Source: Larix kaempferi (Eukaryota > Streptophyta > Pinopsida > Pinales > Pinaceae). Taken from it: a stretch of 64,000 bases of DNA. Positions within the stretch are counted from its first letter, which is position 1; the number at the start of each line of letters is the position of its first letter. Of this stretch, positions 38,451-50,775 are shown piece after piece. The translations under genes were made by a program, and so were the position numbers. The stretch lies in assembly GCA_027924585.1 (NCBI GenBank), contig BSBM01000036.1, positions 2,418,001-2,482,000 on the forward strand, read 5' to 3'. Below the pieces are notes generated by a model. It was not told the DNA's origin. It did not search any database and saw nothing but the letters and a program-made list of their open reading frames with translations.

Positions 38451-41400
38451 TTATATCATATCAGAGTAACAACCCCCTTAATTGGGATAATTGAACACCT
38501 TGAGAATTGGATATTCTCAATGTTTTTCATACAACTTACAGTCTATCTTGTTACTCTCTAATTTCTATTACATCTAGTTTAAAATAATATACATGACACT
38601 TCGTGATCCATCAAAACATAGTTACAACCTCGATACCCCTTAATCTCAGGATAACTGAATGTTTCTCTGCTAGCATTCGTAGAATTTGCATTTGAGCATT
38701 AGTCAAAGACCAAATGCTCAAGTGCCAAAAGATAGCAACGACACTCTATTAAAAGAAGTAGCAACATTATAGGTAACATCTTTAATAGCTTGGTCCTTAA
38801 GATCATGGGGAAGTAGAAGCATCATAGGTAACCGAATTCCAGAAATAGCTTAATCCTTTAGCCCATGGGGAAGTAGAAACAACCAATCATTCAATACCAT
38901 ACCACCCTGTCATTATCCTATCCGCAAAAAGTCCTTAATGATTCGGTTAATAAGACAAATCATGCACAAAACAACTATAAATAGTTAAATTACAACTTAA
39001 AACAATGCAACACGAAAAGGGTTGTACCTTGGGTCTAGGGCTTCAAACATAAGCAGGATAATATCAAAGAGAATAGGAATTATCTCAAAGAGGCTTAAAC
39101 AAGGGAAAACAGATGGTCAAAATGAGGACAATTCATGGGCCCATACACTCGTTTTTCTCGAAATTTTGAGAGGACCATAGTGTCAATGTCTATTTCTACA
39201 TTTGAATAAGAAAACTCTTTGTAATCATAAGCATTTGAAGATTAATGGATCGATCTCACATTGGAAGTGGAACAGGAGATGTAGGCCTTTCATGGTGAAC
39301 TCCGTTATCAATCTTCTTTTGATTTTCATGGTTTTGAATTCTTTCTTTTGCTTCACTTCAGTTATTTAATCTTTCATTTGATCTTGTTTATTAAAGCCTT
39401 TCAAGTTAATTGTTTAAGCTTCTTCACATGCAGTTCAAGCGTTATTTTTAGATCAACCAACCAATTGTATTTTCATTTCGATGGAGAGAGGTCCAAATGT
39501 GATTTCCAAAGTCTTCATCCCTTTTTAAATTCTCCCACATATAACATACAACTTGTGTTCCAATCATTATGTGGTTGGATTAAATAGTGAATGATGCCAT
39601 AGGATTAATTATAAATTTGTTGTAAAGTCTTGATCAACATATTTATCTTGTGCTTCACTCGCATGATAAAGTGGATACATAGTAATTTGAAGATGTATCT
39701 AAATGAATTCAGTTTACTTGCTATGATGAAGCCTTGCAATTGAGAGTGGTCAAGCTTAAAAATTTATTGAAGGTGGATGAGATTCAATAAACCTAGAGTC
39801 CCAATTTCACTCTCACATGCACAAGTAAAAACTAGGGTATACCCACTAAGGATTTTTGCAAAGCACTTGCTATTAAGGAAGATTACAAAAGAATTGGAGC
39901 CTTTACTTAATGCTTGAATGCATTGTTTGGAAGGACGACTGACCAAGATATGGATCGATGAGTGTTTTTCAGGTACTATTGTATTAGTTTTATATCTCAA
40001 GGAATGACATATACACAAAGGGTTCCCATATTATAGAGATGCATGGACCTTGTCCCTCCCTTGAAATTATTTATTATAACAATACATAATTTGTGACTAT
40101 GATTTTGATCAAATCTAACCACAAGCCTCTAGCTACAATGATAAATTCAACTATTTGAATTGGATATGGGGATAACTGTGTGAGTTTCAAATATATCTTA
40201 TACAAGAAACTTGAGGAGGATCCCCTTTGATTTGAATATGTCCTTGTAAATTTCAATAAGTCTAATTATGAAGACTTGATAAAAATTCATTTAACCTCCA
40301 TAGAGTCCTTCACTAACAAGATAAGGCAACCCTTTAAAATAATGTGAGCTAGAATGTTCCTTTGAAGGAATTAAGACTTCATAGCACTAGGTAATTGCAA
40401 AATGGTAAATATTTCCTCTTTTGTGTCATCACAAAGTCCATAGATAAAGTCACTACCTAAGGCAACCTCAAGAATAATATTCCATATTCTTTCAAAAATA
40501 GTTGTACTTCCACTCCACATTGGTAAGTGGGTGCCTTTTACAGATGTTCCATATATCTTCCATAAGGAACAACATGTTATAGGGAAAATCCGTACGATGG
40601 GGAAATGTGTATTTGAACCACTTTTTAGGAGTCGATTCAAAAGATATATGATCTAATAGATTGGAGAACTACAATCCAACATTATTCACCTATTGTTCAA
40701 CATTTTCTAAGACCACACGTTTTTATGAATATGATTTCATATTTCCCTAGCGTGTCCACAACCTCTATATATCCAACACTTTTCATGGAAAATAGGACAA
40801 CTTCCACATTGTTGATATTCAATGAATATACATATGGTTCAACGTAACTATGTGCTTTTCAAAGAATGTTCTAGCAAACAATGATATTCTGTATATTTTA
40901 TATCCCACCTATAGTTGGCAAACATTTTATTGCAATGTGTAAATGAGAATACAAACTTTTAATGAGTGATTACGTGCTGAGCTTCACGAACCATGTCCTT
41001 TTTATAACATATGAAGTTTTGATTGATTTCCTATCCAGGGGCATTGAATGCATGTTTTCATACTTGTGCACTTAAGAATTGAATTCCTATCGTGTCGTTA
41101 AGTTCATAATGCCAAATACTTACATGGAAACTATCATGGGTGTTGAAACATCAAATCGGCTTGTACTTGAAATTATGTGTAAAAATAAATTTTTAAAGAA
41201 GTCTAGGACTCAAACAATGTGATGCTTTGCTCAAATTTAGTTATATTAGATAGTATAGGATCGCGATTATTTAAGACATTAATTTAAATTGTCAAAATTT
41301 ATGAATGGTTGAAATATTTTAATACAAGAATAGGGCTCATTGGATTTTGGTGCACCTCATACACGACACATAGTGAAAGTGTCGATTCAACTACTAATTC

Positions 41401-42228
41401 AATCATATGTCCATCGATGATACATAGTAAAATAAAAAACCCTGGTCACAGTTACATATCACTTGAATAGGTAAGGTTTACATCAAATTCATGGGGTACA
41501 CAATCATTCTCGATTATGGTGCACGCAATACAATGTAAGAAAGTAAAACATACTAGTAAGAAATCAATTTAATGATGCAATTGATATTTTCTAATGCAAT
41601 TGATACTGACTATTGAATTACATCAGACACAATATAAATTAAAGAAACATTCCTATAAATCAATTTCAGTGGGGGACATACCATCATTAAGTTCAATTAG
41701 GAAATCGAGACTAAGAAGAAGTGAAGCTAGGTTAACATGCCTTAGTAAATGTAAAAGTGGGGCCCTTTGTCGGTTGACTTGGGTCTGTTGGGGCCTCAAA
41801 ATGTATATATCTATTATTGCTAACGAGACTTCAAATTTATTCTTTATTCTATGTTCTATTTCTTAAGCTGATATGTTTTTTGTTTACTTGGAATTTATGT
41901 TTTTTATATTCCTTTAGAAATCTACCAGTGACTAGCTTTTTCTTACAGAAACTACTTTCACAACCAATTTTTTTTTGTTTACAGGAGCTTGATCAATATC
42001 ATGAGCTCGGTCCATAAAAGTTCTCAATTGAGATTAGTATCTCAGGTGATATATATAGATTGATCAAGAAATATGTCTAATTATGGAAACCCTCGATTGG
42101 GGTTTGACTTGATCCATGATCAAGCTAATTCAGAATTCATGAAAATTGCTTGATAAATCCTTTTAAAGGGATCAATCAAGCTATATAACTTGATTGAGTG
42201 CTTAATTTCTAGAATTCCATATCTCTTG
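38451..42228. other. Unassigned AT-rich sequence
   Basis: No recognisable domain in any frame. The frame 40640-40371 minus (89 aa) and 41594-41866 plus (90 aa) show no known motif. At 41980-42200, several ttgatcaag/cttgatcaa-like palindromic motifs recur, suggesting a repeat end. Nothing else is supportable. Confidence 0.45.
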
Positions 42229-42633
42229 TGTTAGGAGTTGAAGACAATATCCAGATCTTTGATATTCCCATGGTGAAAATTCATAGGACCTACTAATGTA
42301 TCTTAGGTCCTTATAGAACCCTCTGATGTATTTTATAAAATGGAAATGACTTGTGCAATTTTTGTATAAGAAAAGTTGTAAAAATATTTATGAGTAATAA
42401 AAAAAATTTAATCTTCCATTTCCCTGTGGATTTATTTGCACAGAACATTGTTTCCATCCGGGGGGGATGGTCCCCCCCAGACCCCCGTGGGCGGGCGATG
42501 CCCCCCCACACATCCCAGCGCCCCCCCGCACCCCCCACTGGGATGAGTGTACATTCCACCTGCATACTGGGGTACAAAGACGGCTGAAACAACAACATCT
42601 CTGAATTAAGAAGATCAGTCTCCACAACCAACA
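42229..42633 (-). repeat. LTR-like segment abutting copia integrase
   Basis: Reading minus from 42633, it starts tgttggttgtggag and matches the start of the copia LTR at 57687 for about 75 bp. A G-rich tract (plus-strand C-rich, 42460-42540) follows. It begins exactly where the integrase reading is cut. The left limit is tentative: tgttagg at 42229 would be the reverse of a ctaaca LTR end. No matching target duplication found. Confidence 0.5.
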
Positions 42634-43804
42634 CATGCAATCTCATGTACCTTGCACGCTCCATTATTGTTCTGTTCATCCTTTTTGACACACCCTTTTC
42701 TTCTGGTGTTCCTGGGACTATATTCTCTCTACAAATCCCATGGTATGAAAAATAACTATCAAACTCCTTGCCACAATATTCACCTCCATTATCAAATCTA
42801 AGACACTTCAACCTTTTTCCTGTCTCATTCTCAACCAAATCTTTCCATTTCTTAAAAGTAGCAAACACATCATATTTCTGTCTAATGCAATAAACCCAAA
42901 GTTCTCTAGTTTCATCATCAATAAAAGTAACATAATAACGGGAGCCACCAAGAGATTGTACTTGATCTAGTCCCCATACATATGTATGTACAAACTCTAA
43001 TTTTTCACTCTTCTTCTGTTTCCCAACCTTAAGAAATATGAATCTCTTATGGTTTTCATAAACACAGTTCTCACATAATTCCAAACTTATGTGCTTCATA
43101 TTTGACAACAACTTCCTTGAATGGAAAATCTGCATCCCCTTCTCACTCATGTGGCCAAGCCTATGATGCCACAATCTTGTATTTGTTCATGTGGAAGCTA
43201 AAGAGATAGAAGAATCAGTGTTATGAGGACATAAATACAACATGCCTATCATGTCTCCTTTTGTTATCACCATTGATCCTTTAGTGATCTTCCACCACGT
43301 TTCTCCAAACTTAGATAAACAACCGCCATCTTCCAATTTCCTTGTTGAGATCATATTTCTTTTCATAGCAGGAATATGCCTTACATCTTTCAGCAACCAT
43401 TCACCATTCTTTAACTTTATCCGTACCTTACCCATTCCAACAATTTTACATGGTTCATCATCACCCAATAAAACATGTCCAAAATCGCCTAGAACATAAT
43501 CATGAAAGAATTTCCTATGGGGTGTAGCATGATATGAAACCCCTGAATATACTACCCAGTAATCACTAGTATTGTCTAATGCAAGAATCAAATCATCTTG
43601 TAACACATCACCTTTTACATTTCCTTCCTGAATAGTCTCCCGATGTCCATCTCCTTTCTTCTTTAGATATCTGCATTCTTTCTTCAAATGTCCTTTCTTT
43701 CCACAGTTCCAACACTCTATCTTTCCCAATATGGACTTGGATTTTCCCTTCCTAGACTTGATGTGATTACCTGGGCTCTTTCCTCTCTCCCCCTTCTCTC
43801 CATG
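42634..43804 (-). pseudogene. Copia CCHC, protease and truncated integrase
   Basis: From the right: basic linker, CCHC knuckle CWNCGKKGHLKKEC (about 43715-43675), protease site WVVYSGVSYHAT where the catalytic Asp is Tyr, then one in-frame TGA (apparently Trp to stop) before LWHHRLGHMSEKGMQ and CENCVYENHKR (integrase zinc site). In the integrase core the first Asp reads Tyr (VHTYVWG), LRFDNGGEY keeps the second, and the third position is Lys in KGVSKRMNRT. The frame 43729-42634 is otherwise continuous. It ends after IMERARYMRLH, where LTR-like sequence begins. Confidence 0.9.
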
Positions 43805-44500
43805 TGTTGGCTTGGTTTTGCAACCAAGCTTAGTGCTATGGGCACCTGCTAACTAGTAGCAGCAGTTTCAATAGAAATAAATAACAATAAACTAAATCTA
43901 AACTAAACTAAACTAGCATGTGCATTTTGAATTAAAGAACAAGAACAAGAAAGATAAAAAATAATTTTTTGTATTGACAATGGGGGCAAGCAAATGCTTG
44001 CAATAAGAATACCTTCGATTGATGAAGATATTCGGGAAGCTCCAATGGTGAGCAGCTCCAATCTCCAATGGGTCCTTTCTCCAAGGTTGCTACAATGGCC
44101 AAAACTCAAGGGATATTTTGGCAGCATGAGGATAGGAATATGGATGGATGTGAAATGAGGAGCCCCTACCACCTTTTTATAAGTTTTGGTGGTGGGGAAT
44201 ACCATTTGTGGTTTTGTGGAAACCAATTGTATTGACCAACATGGTTTAGGTACTTTTCCCTCCTTTTTTGAATAAAATTAATATTTTTATTCCCCTTTTA
44301 ATATTTTGGGAATTTGGACCCTTTTTTAGGGTTTTTTTATGCTTTTTTAGGAAAAATCATCTTTTTGAGTGGGAAAAAGGGGTGTACTAAGGTCTTTTGG
44401 TGACCTTTTGTTGGCTTCAGAGGCTTAGATGGTGGAAAAGTGGACAAATGGGTCATGTGAATAAGGAAATGAGCTAGTGAGCACTTTTTAGGTGTTAACA
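43805..44500 (-). repeat. 3' LTR of the gypsy element
   Basis: 696 bp. On the plus strand it starts tgttggcttggttttgca and ends ggtgttaaca, followed by the candidate purine tract (minus strand tcagggggcaatc, about 44501-44513). Confidence 0.93.
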
Positions 44501-45012
44501 GATTGCCCCCTGATGTGTGAGGGCAGGAGCTCATCGTATGGACGATAGACATCATAGTTCTTTTGCCTTTTTTCTGGGGTTTTGGGGAGGAGAAAAGACC
44601 GATTGGAGACTGGATCCGCGTCCCATGGAAGCTGCAAAAAATAAACAAATATTACATGGCCTCAATATGAATGAGGGATAATCTCTGATAATGGACGAGG
44701 TGGGCATACCCATGCTCGTATCAAGACATAACAATTAGTCCCAAGAAGGGGGATCTAATACATAAAAAATATACTGGTACATCATAATAGTCCAGAGGGG
44801 ACATTATTCTGGGATGTACTCATGATCATGACATGACTGATCTTAATCACTGATACACTGGATAACTAATGAATTGCTGGAACTGAAGGTGTCCAACATC
44901 TGTAGGGACGTAGTGACTGTGAGCCATCTCTGAGAAGTAATGTAACTATATACTCAAGGGAGTATGAAACTGGTGTACAACTGAATACTGTCGCCATGCG
45001 CAACCCGGATAT

Positions 45013-45807
45013 CTATAAAAAAAGTGTAATTGGTTGTATCCATAGGTAGACTCTCAAATGTGGAGGAGTCTGAAGGTATCTGGGGTCTTCGATTAATAGG
45101 TGAACGAACCAATGCCCTTTGCGAGTCTCAACGATGCGATCAAGGTGTTTGAAGTCAAGCATGTGAGAAACAACCATTTGGAGAGGCACTGAAGACTCTT
45201 CTCGAAATGATTCGTAGGCACTCATCATAAATGGTGATGAGTCCAAGACACAGGGACCTCTAGGTTTATCCTCTGGAATAAATTTGGTTGTCGTCGACAG
45301 AGGGAGACCAGCAACTAACAAGGCAATAATGTTTCCTTGATAGGAGCGCGAGGTGTAGAACTGAAGTGTGGTAGTACTGATGGTAGGACTGACATACTTG
45401 TGGGGATGGGAAGTAACTGGGGTCATATAGTGGGTAGACTCAAACTTCCTTTGTTCAGAGCATGCTGATATGGTTGAGCTGGCAGCGTAGGGAACTGGCA
45501 TGTAGGTGTGGGAATCATTTCTTTTAAGGACTGAAAGGTATGTATTGACTCTGGGGAGGAATCAAGCTGGTGGGTGCTGTCGAGGGGTTCTCAGGGTGAC
45601 ATACTGCAGAATACTCTGAACAAAGGCGACCAAAATGGGGAAGATGCCATATGAGTAGACGTGATCTGTTGTGGCACCGAGAAGCACCATTGGGTCCTTC
45701 TTCGTAGTTTTAATGAGCTCCAAGAAGGTATAAAAGTGTGCTCTGAAATGGTACTGTCCTGTGGATTTTGTGAGCCCAGGACTGTTCGTGCTCATTGGTG
45801 CTTTCAT
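45013..45807 (-). pseudogene. Extra ORF downstream of integrase (about 264 codons, unknown function)
   Basis: Two frames, 45807-45562 and 45501-45013, lie in the same register. They are separated by one TGA at about 45562, compatible with CGA to TGA. The combined frame is sense with gag-pol and occupies the position of env-like or other accessory ORFs in Athila/Tat elements. It starts MKAPMSTNSPGLTKSTGQYH and ends YLWIQPITLFL. There is a moderately hydrophobic stretch (YSYGIFPILVAFVQSIL) but no clear signal peptide, and I recognise no domain. Neighbouring DNA is non-coding and repetitive, so this frame stands out. Function not assigned. Confidence 0.5.
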
Positions 45808-45839
45808 TTTTAAGGAGTCTGAAAACGATAAGAAGACTC

Positions 45840-46260
45840 TGCAGTGGTTATGAGTACTGTCTTGTTGGTTTTACGAGCCCAGGATGGTGATTGCTCGTGG
45901 TCGCTTTCATGTTTAGAGAGTCTGAAAGCGGTAAGTGGACTCCATTGGTATTCTTTTTCGTAAGTTAGTCTCCAAGGCCCGAAAAAACATAAAATGATGC
46001 AAAATGGAGAACTCTTCTAGCAGATGTGACTAGAGTATACTTTTTTCGTAATTAGTCTACAAGGTCCAGAAAAGGGATAAACTTATACTAGGTAGACGCC
46101 CTTTCAGATATGTTTAGCGAGCATGAAAGGAAGCAAGGTTGCTCGGCGATCTTTTCATTGTTTTAGGAGTCAGAAAAGAGCTTAACAGAAACTCCCTAAG
46201 TGCCTTTTTCGTAAAAGGGATTGCTCAGCTCGAAAAATGGTAAAATTATACCGAACAAAG
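45840..46260. repeat. Diverged repeats between extra ORF and integrase
   Basis: Recurring blocks of about 100 bp share tttttcgtaa...agtct.caagg.c.gaaaa (near 45950, 46040, 46205) and gagcccagga...tgctcgtggtcgctttca (near 45770, 45885). No coding content. Confidence 0.55.
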
Positions 46261-46274
46261 AGGGATTGATTATA

Positions 46275-46860
46275 GCGAGAAAAGGTCTCAAGCATCATCA
46301 TGAGTGCGGAAAAATGAATCCGGTGACATAAAGATTGTCAAAAAGGGGGTTGCAGCCGTTGTGGCACGTAAATCGAGGCAATGAGAGGGCATTTTGAAAA
46401 AATGGCCGAAAAGTTATGGGTGTGAGAGAGAGAAATGATCTCAAGCATCATCACAAGTGCAGGAAACTGAATCCGGCGATATAAGACTTGCTAGAAACAG
46501 ACGACGACCGATGTGGCACGCAAACCGAGGCGACAAGGGGGCATGGAAAAATGCCCTAAAAATTGGGAGGTGAGAGTGAGAAATGATCTCAAGCGTCATC
46601 ACGAGTGTGGAAAACTGAATCCGACGATATAAAGATTGTCAAAAACGGAGAACGACGGATGTGGCACGCAAACCGAGGCGACGAGGGGGCATGGAAAAAA
46701 TGCCTGAAAAATTTGGATGTGAGAGCGAGAAATGATCTCAACCATCATCACGAGCGTGAAAAACTGAATTCGGCGATATAAGATTTGCTAAAAACGGGCG
46801 ACGACCGATGTGGCACGCAAATCGAGGCGACGGGAGCGCCCAAAAAATGGTCAAAAAATG
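46275..46860. repeat. About 150-bp unit tandem array (four copies)
   Basis: Units begin with gagaaatgatctcaagc.tcatca near 46277, 46428, 46578 and 46725. Each contains ctgaatccg.cgatataa and gatgtggcacgcaaaccgag. Copies differ by point changes. It lies between the integrase end and the extra ORF. Confidence 0.85.
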
Positions 46861-46931
46861 GACCTGATGAAAACAGGAAAAGGAAAGATCTATCATGAAG
46901 TTATTCAATGGATGGTGGTGTCCATCCGGTA

Positions 46932-48392
46932 TTATGGGTAAAATAGTTTAAGGTACAACCCGTTGCGTGGGTTGCGGAAGGGGTTGCCTTTTGAATCGGT
47001 CAGAATGTATGCCCCTTGTCCGAGGCAAGAGTGTATAATATATGGGCCTTGCCACATGGACACAAAATTTCCTTTCCCGGTTTTGTCATGAGCCTGATCG
47101 TAGGCGAGGACAAGGTCCCCTTCGGAAAAATTTCTTGGGTGGATATGTTTGTCATAATTCAATTTGGATCGGTTCTTGGCTGCTTCCATGTTTTGAAGGG
47201 CTGTGTGCCGATCTTCATCGGCCTGCTCTAGGAGTAGTAAGCGTTGCTCAATCGGGGCGGTGTCCGGTAGGAGTTCAACGGCCATATGTAGGGTTGGAAT
47301 CTGGCACTCAATGGGGAGGACGGATTCGATACTGTGAACTAAATGGAAAGGGGTAAAACCGGTGGCGGTTTTAGTTGATGTGAGGTATGCCCATAGTGCC
47401 AGGAAGAGCATGTGGTGCCAATTTGACTTGTGTTTGTCTACAGTGCGCTGGAGGATGGTTTTCAAAATTTTGTTTATCGCTTCGACTTGGCCATTTCCTT
47501 GGGGGTAGTAGGCAGAAGAGAAATGGTGTTCAAATTTCAGTAAGGTGGATAGTTCTTTCCAAACGGCGTCTTCGAAGTGAGAGCCGTGGTCTGATACAAG
47601 TTGCTTTGGCACTCCAAAACGTGCGATAACATGGTTGAGAAAGAATCATGCTGCGGTTTCGGCTGTACAATTGTAAGTTGGCATTGCCTTCGCCCACTTG
47701 GTAAAATAATCGATGGCCACAATAATATGTTTGTGACCGCTGGCTGACATGGGATTGCAATCAAGGAAGTCAATGGCCCATTTGCAGAATGGTCTGGCAG
47801 AAACGACTGGATGAAGGGGGGCGGGTGGGGTTCTTGCTTTAGGGGCAAAAAGTTGACAATTTTGGCAATGTTTGACTGCGGTGATGCAATCAGTAAATAA
47901 TGACAGCCAAAAGTAACCTGCACGAATGATCTTTTGGGCGGTGTCCATGCCGGAGAAATGGCCTCCACAGGCACCACTATGACAATCATTGAGGACTTGT
48001 TCTGCCTCACTATGGGATAGGCAACGTCGTAGGATGGTATCAATGCCGCGTCGATAAAGCACATCCCCTAACAAGAGGTATCGGGGGGCGTGGTGACGTA
48101 TACGACGGCATTCGTCACGATCGATGTGGGGTCGAAATTTCTGCGTGCAGAGGTAAACTAGGATGTCACCGTACCATGGGTCGTCAGACGAAATAATGAA
48201 GATGTGATCATCAATCAGATCCGTTTGGATAGCGGGTGATGACGAAGAGGATGGGAGGTCAGTGATCAGATGGGCAAGCGCGAGGGATTTGGTGCTCTTG
48301 GGAGTTTTGAAAGTGAGGTCATATTCCTGGAGAATAATGACCCATTTAGCAACACGGCCTTGTAGGAGCCGCCGGTTTAGGAGATAGACCAT
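46932..48392 (-). pseudogene. Gypsy integrase (DDE triad intact) with C-terminal part
   Basis: The minus frame 48392-47646 holds the RNase H to integrase linker, the zinc-binding H2C2 site (HSGACGGHFSG...HCQNCQLF) and the first catalytic Asp (WAIDFLDCN). After one in-frame stop near 47643, the frame 47612-46932 holds VSDHGSHF (second Asp) and PQGNGQVEAINK (Glu), then a C-terminal GPYII...ILTDSKGNP block. All three catalytic acidic residues are present, unlike the two copia integrases in the window. Confidence 0.9.
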
Positions 48393-49716
48393 AGGGTTGG
48401 AGTCGGCGACGACCGAGCAGAATGTAGTGTCGTAATTTTTGGACGAAAAAAACTACAACTAGGGCTAATCTTTCCTCGTATGGGTAACGTAGGGGTGGGC
48501 CAGACAAGGTCTGACTGACGTAATAAATGACATGTTCTTGGTGAGAGGCATCTTCTTGGACCAAGACTCCAGATACGGCATGTTCAGATGTCGAGACGTA
48601 AAGGGTGAAGTCCTGGGAGAAATCCGGAGGGGAAATCAAGGGGGCTTGTGTGAGAGCTTTCTTGAGGGCTTCGAATGCCGTGTCTGCTTGCTCATCCCAA
48701 ACAAAGGGTATGTGGGTGCGAAGTAGGCGTAAGAATCCGTGAACTTTGGTGGCGTAATCAGGTATGAAGCGACGAAGGAAATTGGATCACCCCTGCAAAC
48801 TCTGGAGTTACCGAAGCGTTCGCGGAGAGGGAAGGTCTAAAATGGCTTTGACTTTCAGGGGATCTACAGTGATTCCATCCTGGGAAACAATGAAACCCAA
48901 CAACTAGCCTGCAGGAACGCAAAAGACACACTTGTGTGGGTTCAAGCGGATTTTATATTTGCGACAATGGAGGAATACTTGCCGGAGGTCGTTAAGGTGG
49001 TCTGATCGTTTCCGGGAACGAGCTGTAAGGTCATCAAGATAGACCAGCAGGATATGGACCAAGTCATGAAAACAATAGGTCATGGCCCGCTGGAAGGTGG
49101 CACCAGCATTTTTGAGGCTGAAAGGCATGACACGATAGGCAAAGGTGCCCCATGGGGTAGTAAAGGCAGTCTTATACTGATCCTCCTTACGAATCTGGAT
49201 CTAGTTGTATCCGGAAAAACTGTCCATGAAGGATAGGACTTCATGTCCCGCACACGCATCAATGAGTTGGTCAATGAATGGCATGGGGAAATTGTCTTTG
49301 GGACAGGCGCGGTTTAAATCACAGAAGTCAGTACATACTCTAACGGTGCCTTGTTTTTTGTTGACGGGAACGGGGTTTGAAACCCATGTCATATAAGGAA
49401 TAGGATAAATGAATCATGCTTTGCGAAGTTTCTCGACCTCGACTTTAACAGCGGGGAGCTTGGAAGGATGAATGGGTCACTGTTTCTGACGAACGAGGGG
49501 GACATCAGGCCATGTGTCAATGTGGTGCTCTATAATGGCAGGGTCAAGACCAGGCATTTCGGTATAGGACCAAGCAAAGACATCACGGAATTCTTGAAAA
49601 AGTTTTTTGTATGCTTGAGTTTCCGCTTGAGTGCAGGATGCGCCCAGCGAGATGAGTTCAAGTTTTCCAGGTGTGGTGGAAATATCAATTTGTATAATTG
49701 GGGAAATGTTTGACAT
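48393..49716 (-). pseudogene. Gypsy reverse transcriptase and RNase H
   Basis: The RT region runs from 49716. Conserved blocks: WVSNPVPVNKKQGTVRVCTD, DLNRACPKDNFPMP, GYNXIQI (stop), MPFSLKNAGATFQRAM, and the catalytic YLDD in LVYLDDLTARS (about 49030-49060). RNase H follows from about 48640 (HVIYYVSQTLSG, RYPYEERLAL). Stops occur near 49478, 49415, 49203, 48905 and 48788. A frameshift near 48.4 kb shifts the frame into the integrase frame. Confidence 0.9.
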
Positions 49717-49806
49717 GTTCCCTTCTTCAAAGGCATCCGGTGCTGGGATGGGGTCCTTGAGCCAATCGACCTTAGTGGGTATGAAATCTTTCGATTCGAC
49801 CGATAG

Positions 49807-50742
49807 CTAATTAGATGTGGTGGATGTAGGCTCCTCTGGAAGGAAGTATGAGCGATGATGCATATCGTACCACGGGTAGTCGGGTGCAGTGAGCGTTTCC
49901 AAAATTTTCTCATCAGTACAGAAGTAGTCAGACCATAAATCAAGGGGTTCTGGTTTGAAAGTGGTCGTCGAAGAGATCATATAGATGGTGTTAATCTCTC
50001 CAGATGAGGATGATGCGGGAGGGTAGATCTCCTCGATAGTAGGGGGTGCCGTCTCAAGGTCCACATTGTTCATCTCGTAGAGAGCTGTTCTGTAATCTGG
50101 GATGTCAGAACAGTGATGTGAGTAGTGGCCGTAAATACCACATATCGCACATGGGTGGTTGGTACGCAGTGATTTATCACGAGGCATGGGGTTTGGATCG
50201 AGTTTGACCACCGGGATGTTGGGGTCATCATCAAGCATTTGCATGTGTTCCTGTAATGCAGGTAACTGTGGACACTGATGGGTTGGATGGCCTAACTCAT
50301 CACACAACGAGCATTTGGGAGGAGCACGAAATACGGGGGGAGGTTTAACTGCCTTGGGTGGGGGTATCGCAGTGTATGGTTGTGGGCCTCTGCCCCCAGT
50401 GGGCCTGATGAGAGGAGGGGGATTCATAGATGACGAAGGAGTAGTGATACCGGGAGGTGGTTGAGTAGAAGTAAAAATGGGTTGCACCGGTTGCAGGATG
50501 ACATTTGGTGTCGGAAGAGGAACGGGAGGCATAATATACCACACGGGTAATCCCAATGTTAACCCGGGGAGACTAAGGGTAGCCATAACCGGAGCGCTTA
50601 CTACGCCCGAAGGAGGAAATAGAAAGGGGATTGTGTGGATGGGTGTAACACCGATGTGACTAGGGACCAATGGTGGTTTAGGGAACAAGGGTGGCTGATT
50701 ACCGGGAGTTTGTGTATTCTGTGAAAGAGTACATAGGTTCAC
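49807..50742 (-). pseudogene. Spacer between protease and RT with two CCHC knuckles
   Basis: In the same frame as gag-PR and RT. A Pro-rich stretch is followed by two zinc-knuckle motifs: CSLCDELGHPTHQC (about 50314-50270) and CAICGIYGHYSHHC (about 50152-50111). The second closely resembles the gag knuckle of this element (CSICGVYGHYTHSC), including the preceding NHPC context. It looks like a duplicated or shuffled gag tail placed between PR and RT. Ogre-type elements can carry an intron in this interval; the continuous frame here argues that it is translated. Confidence 0.7.
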
Positions 50743-50775
50743 GACGTGGGTCTCTGGTGACGGTGGTGGAATGGA

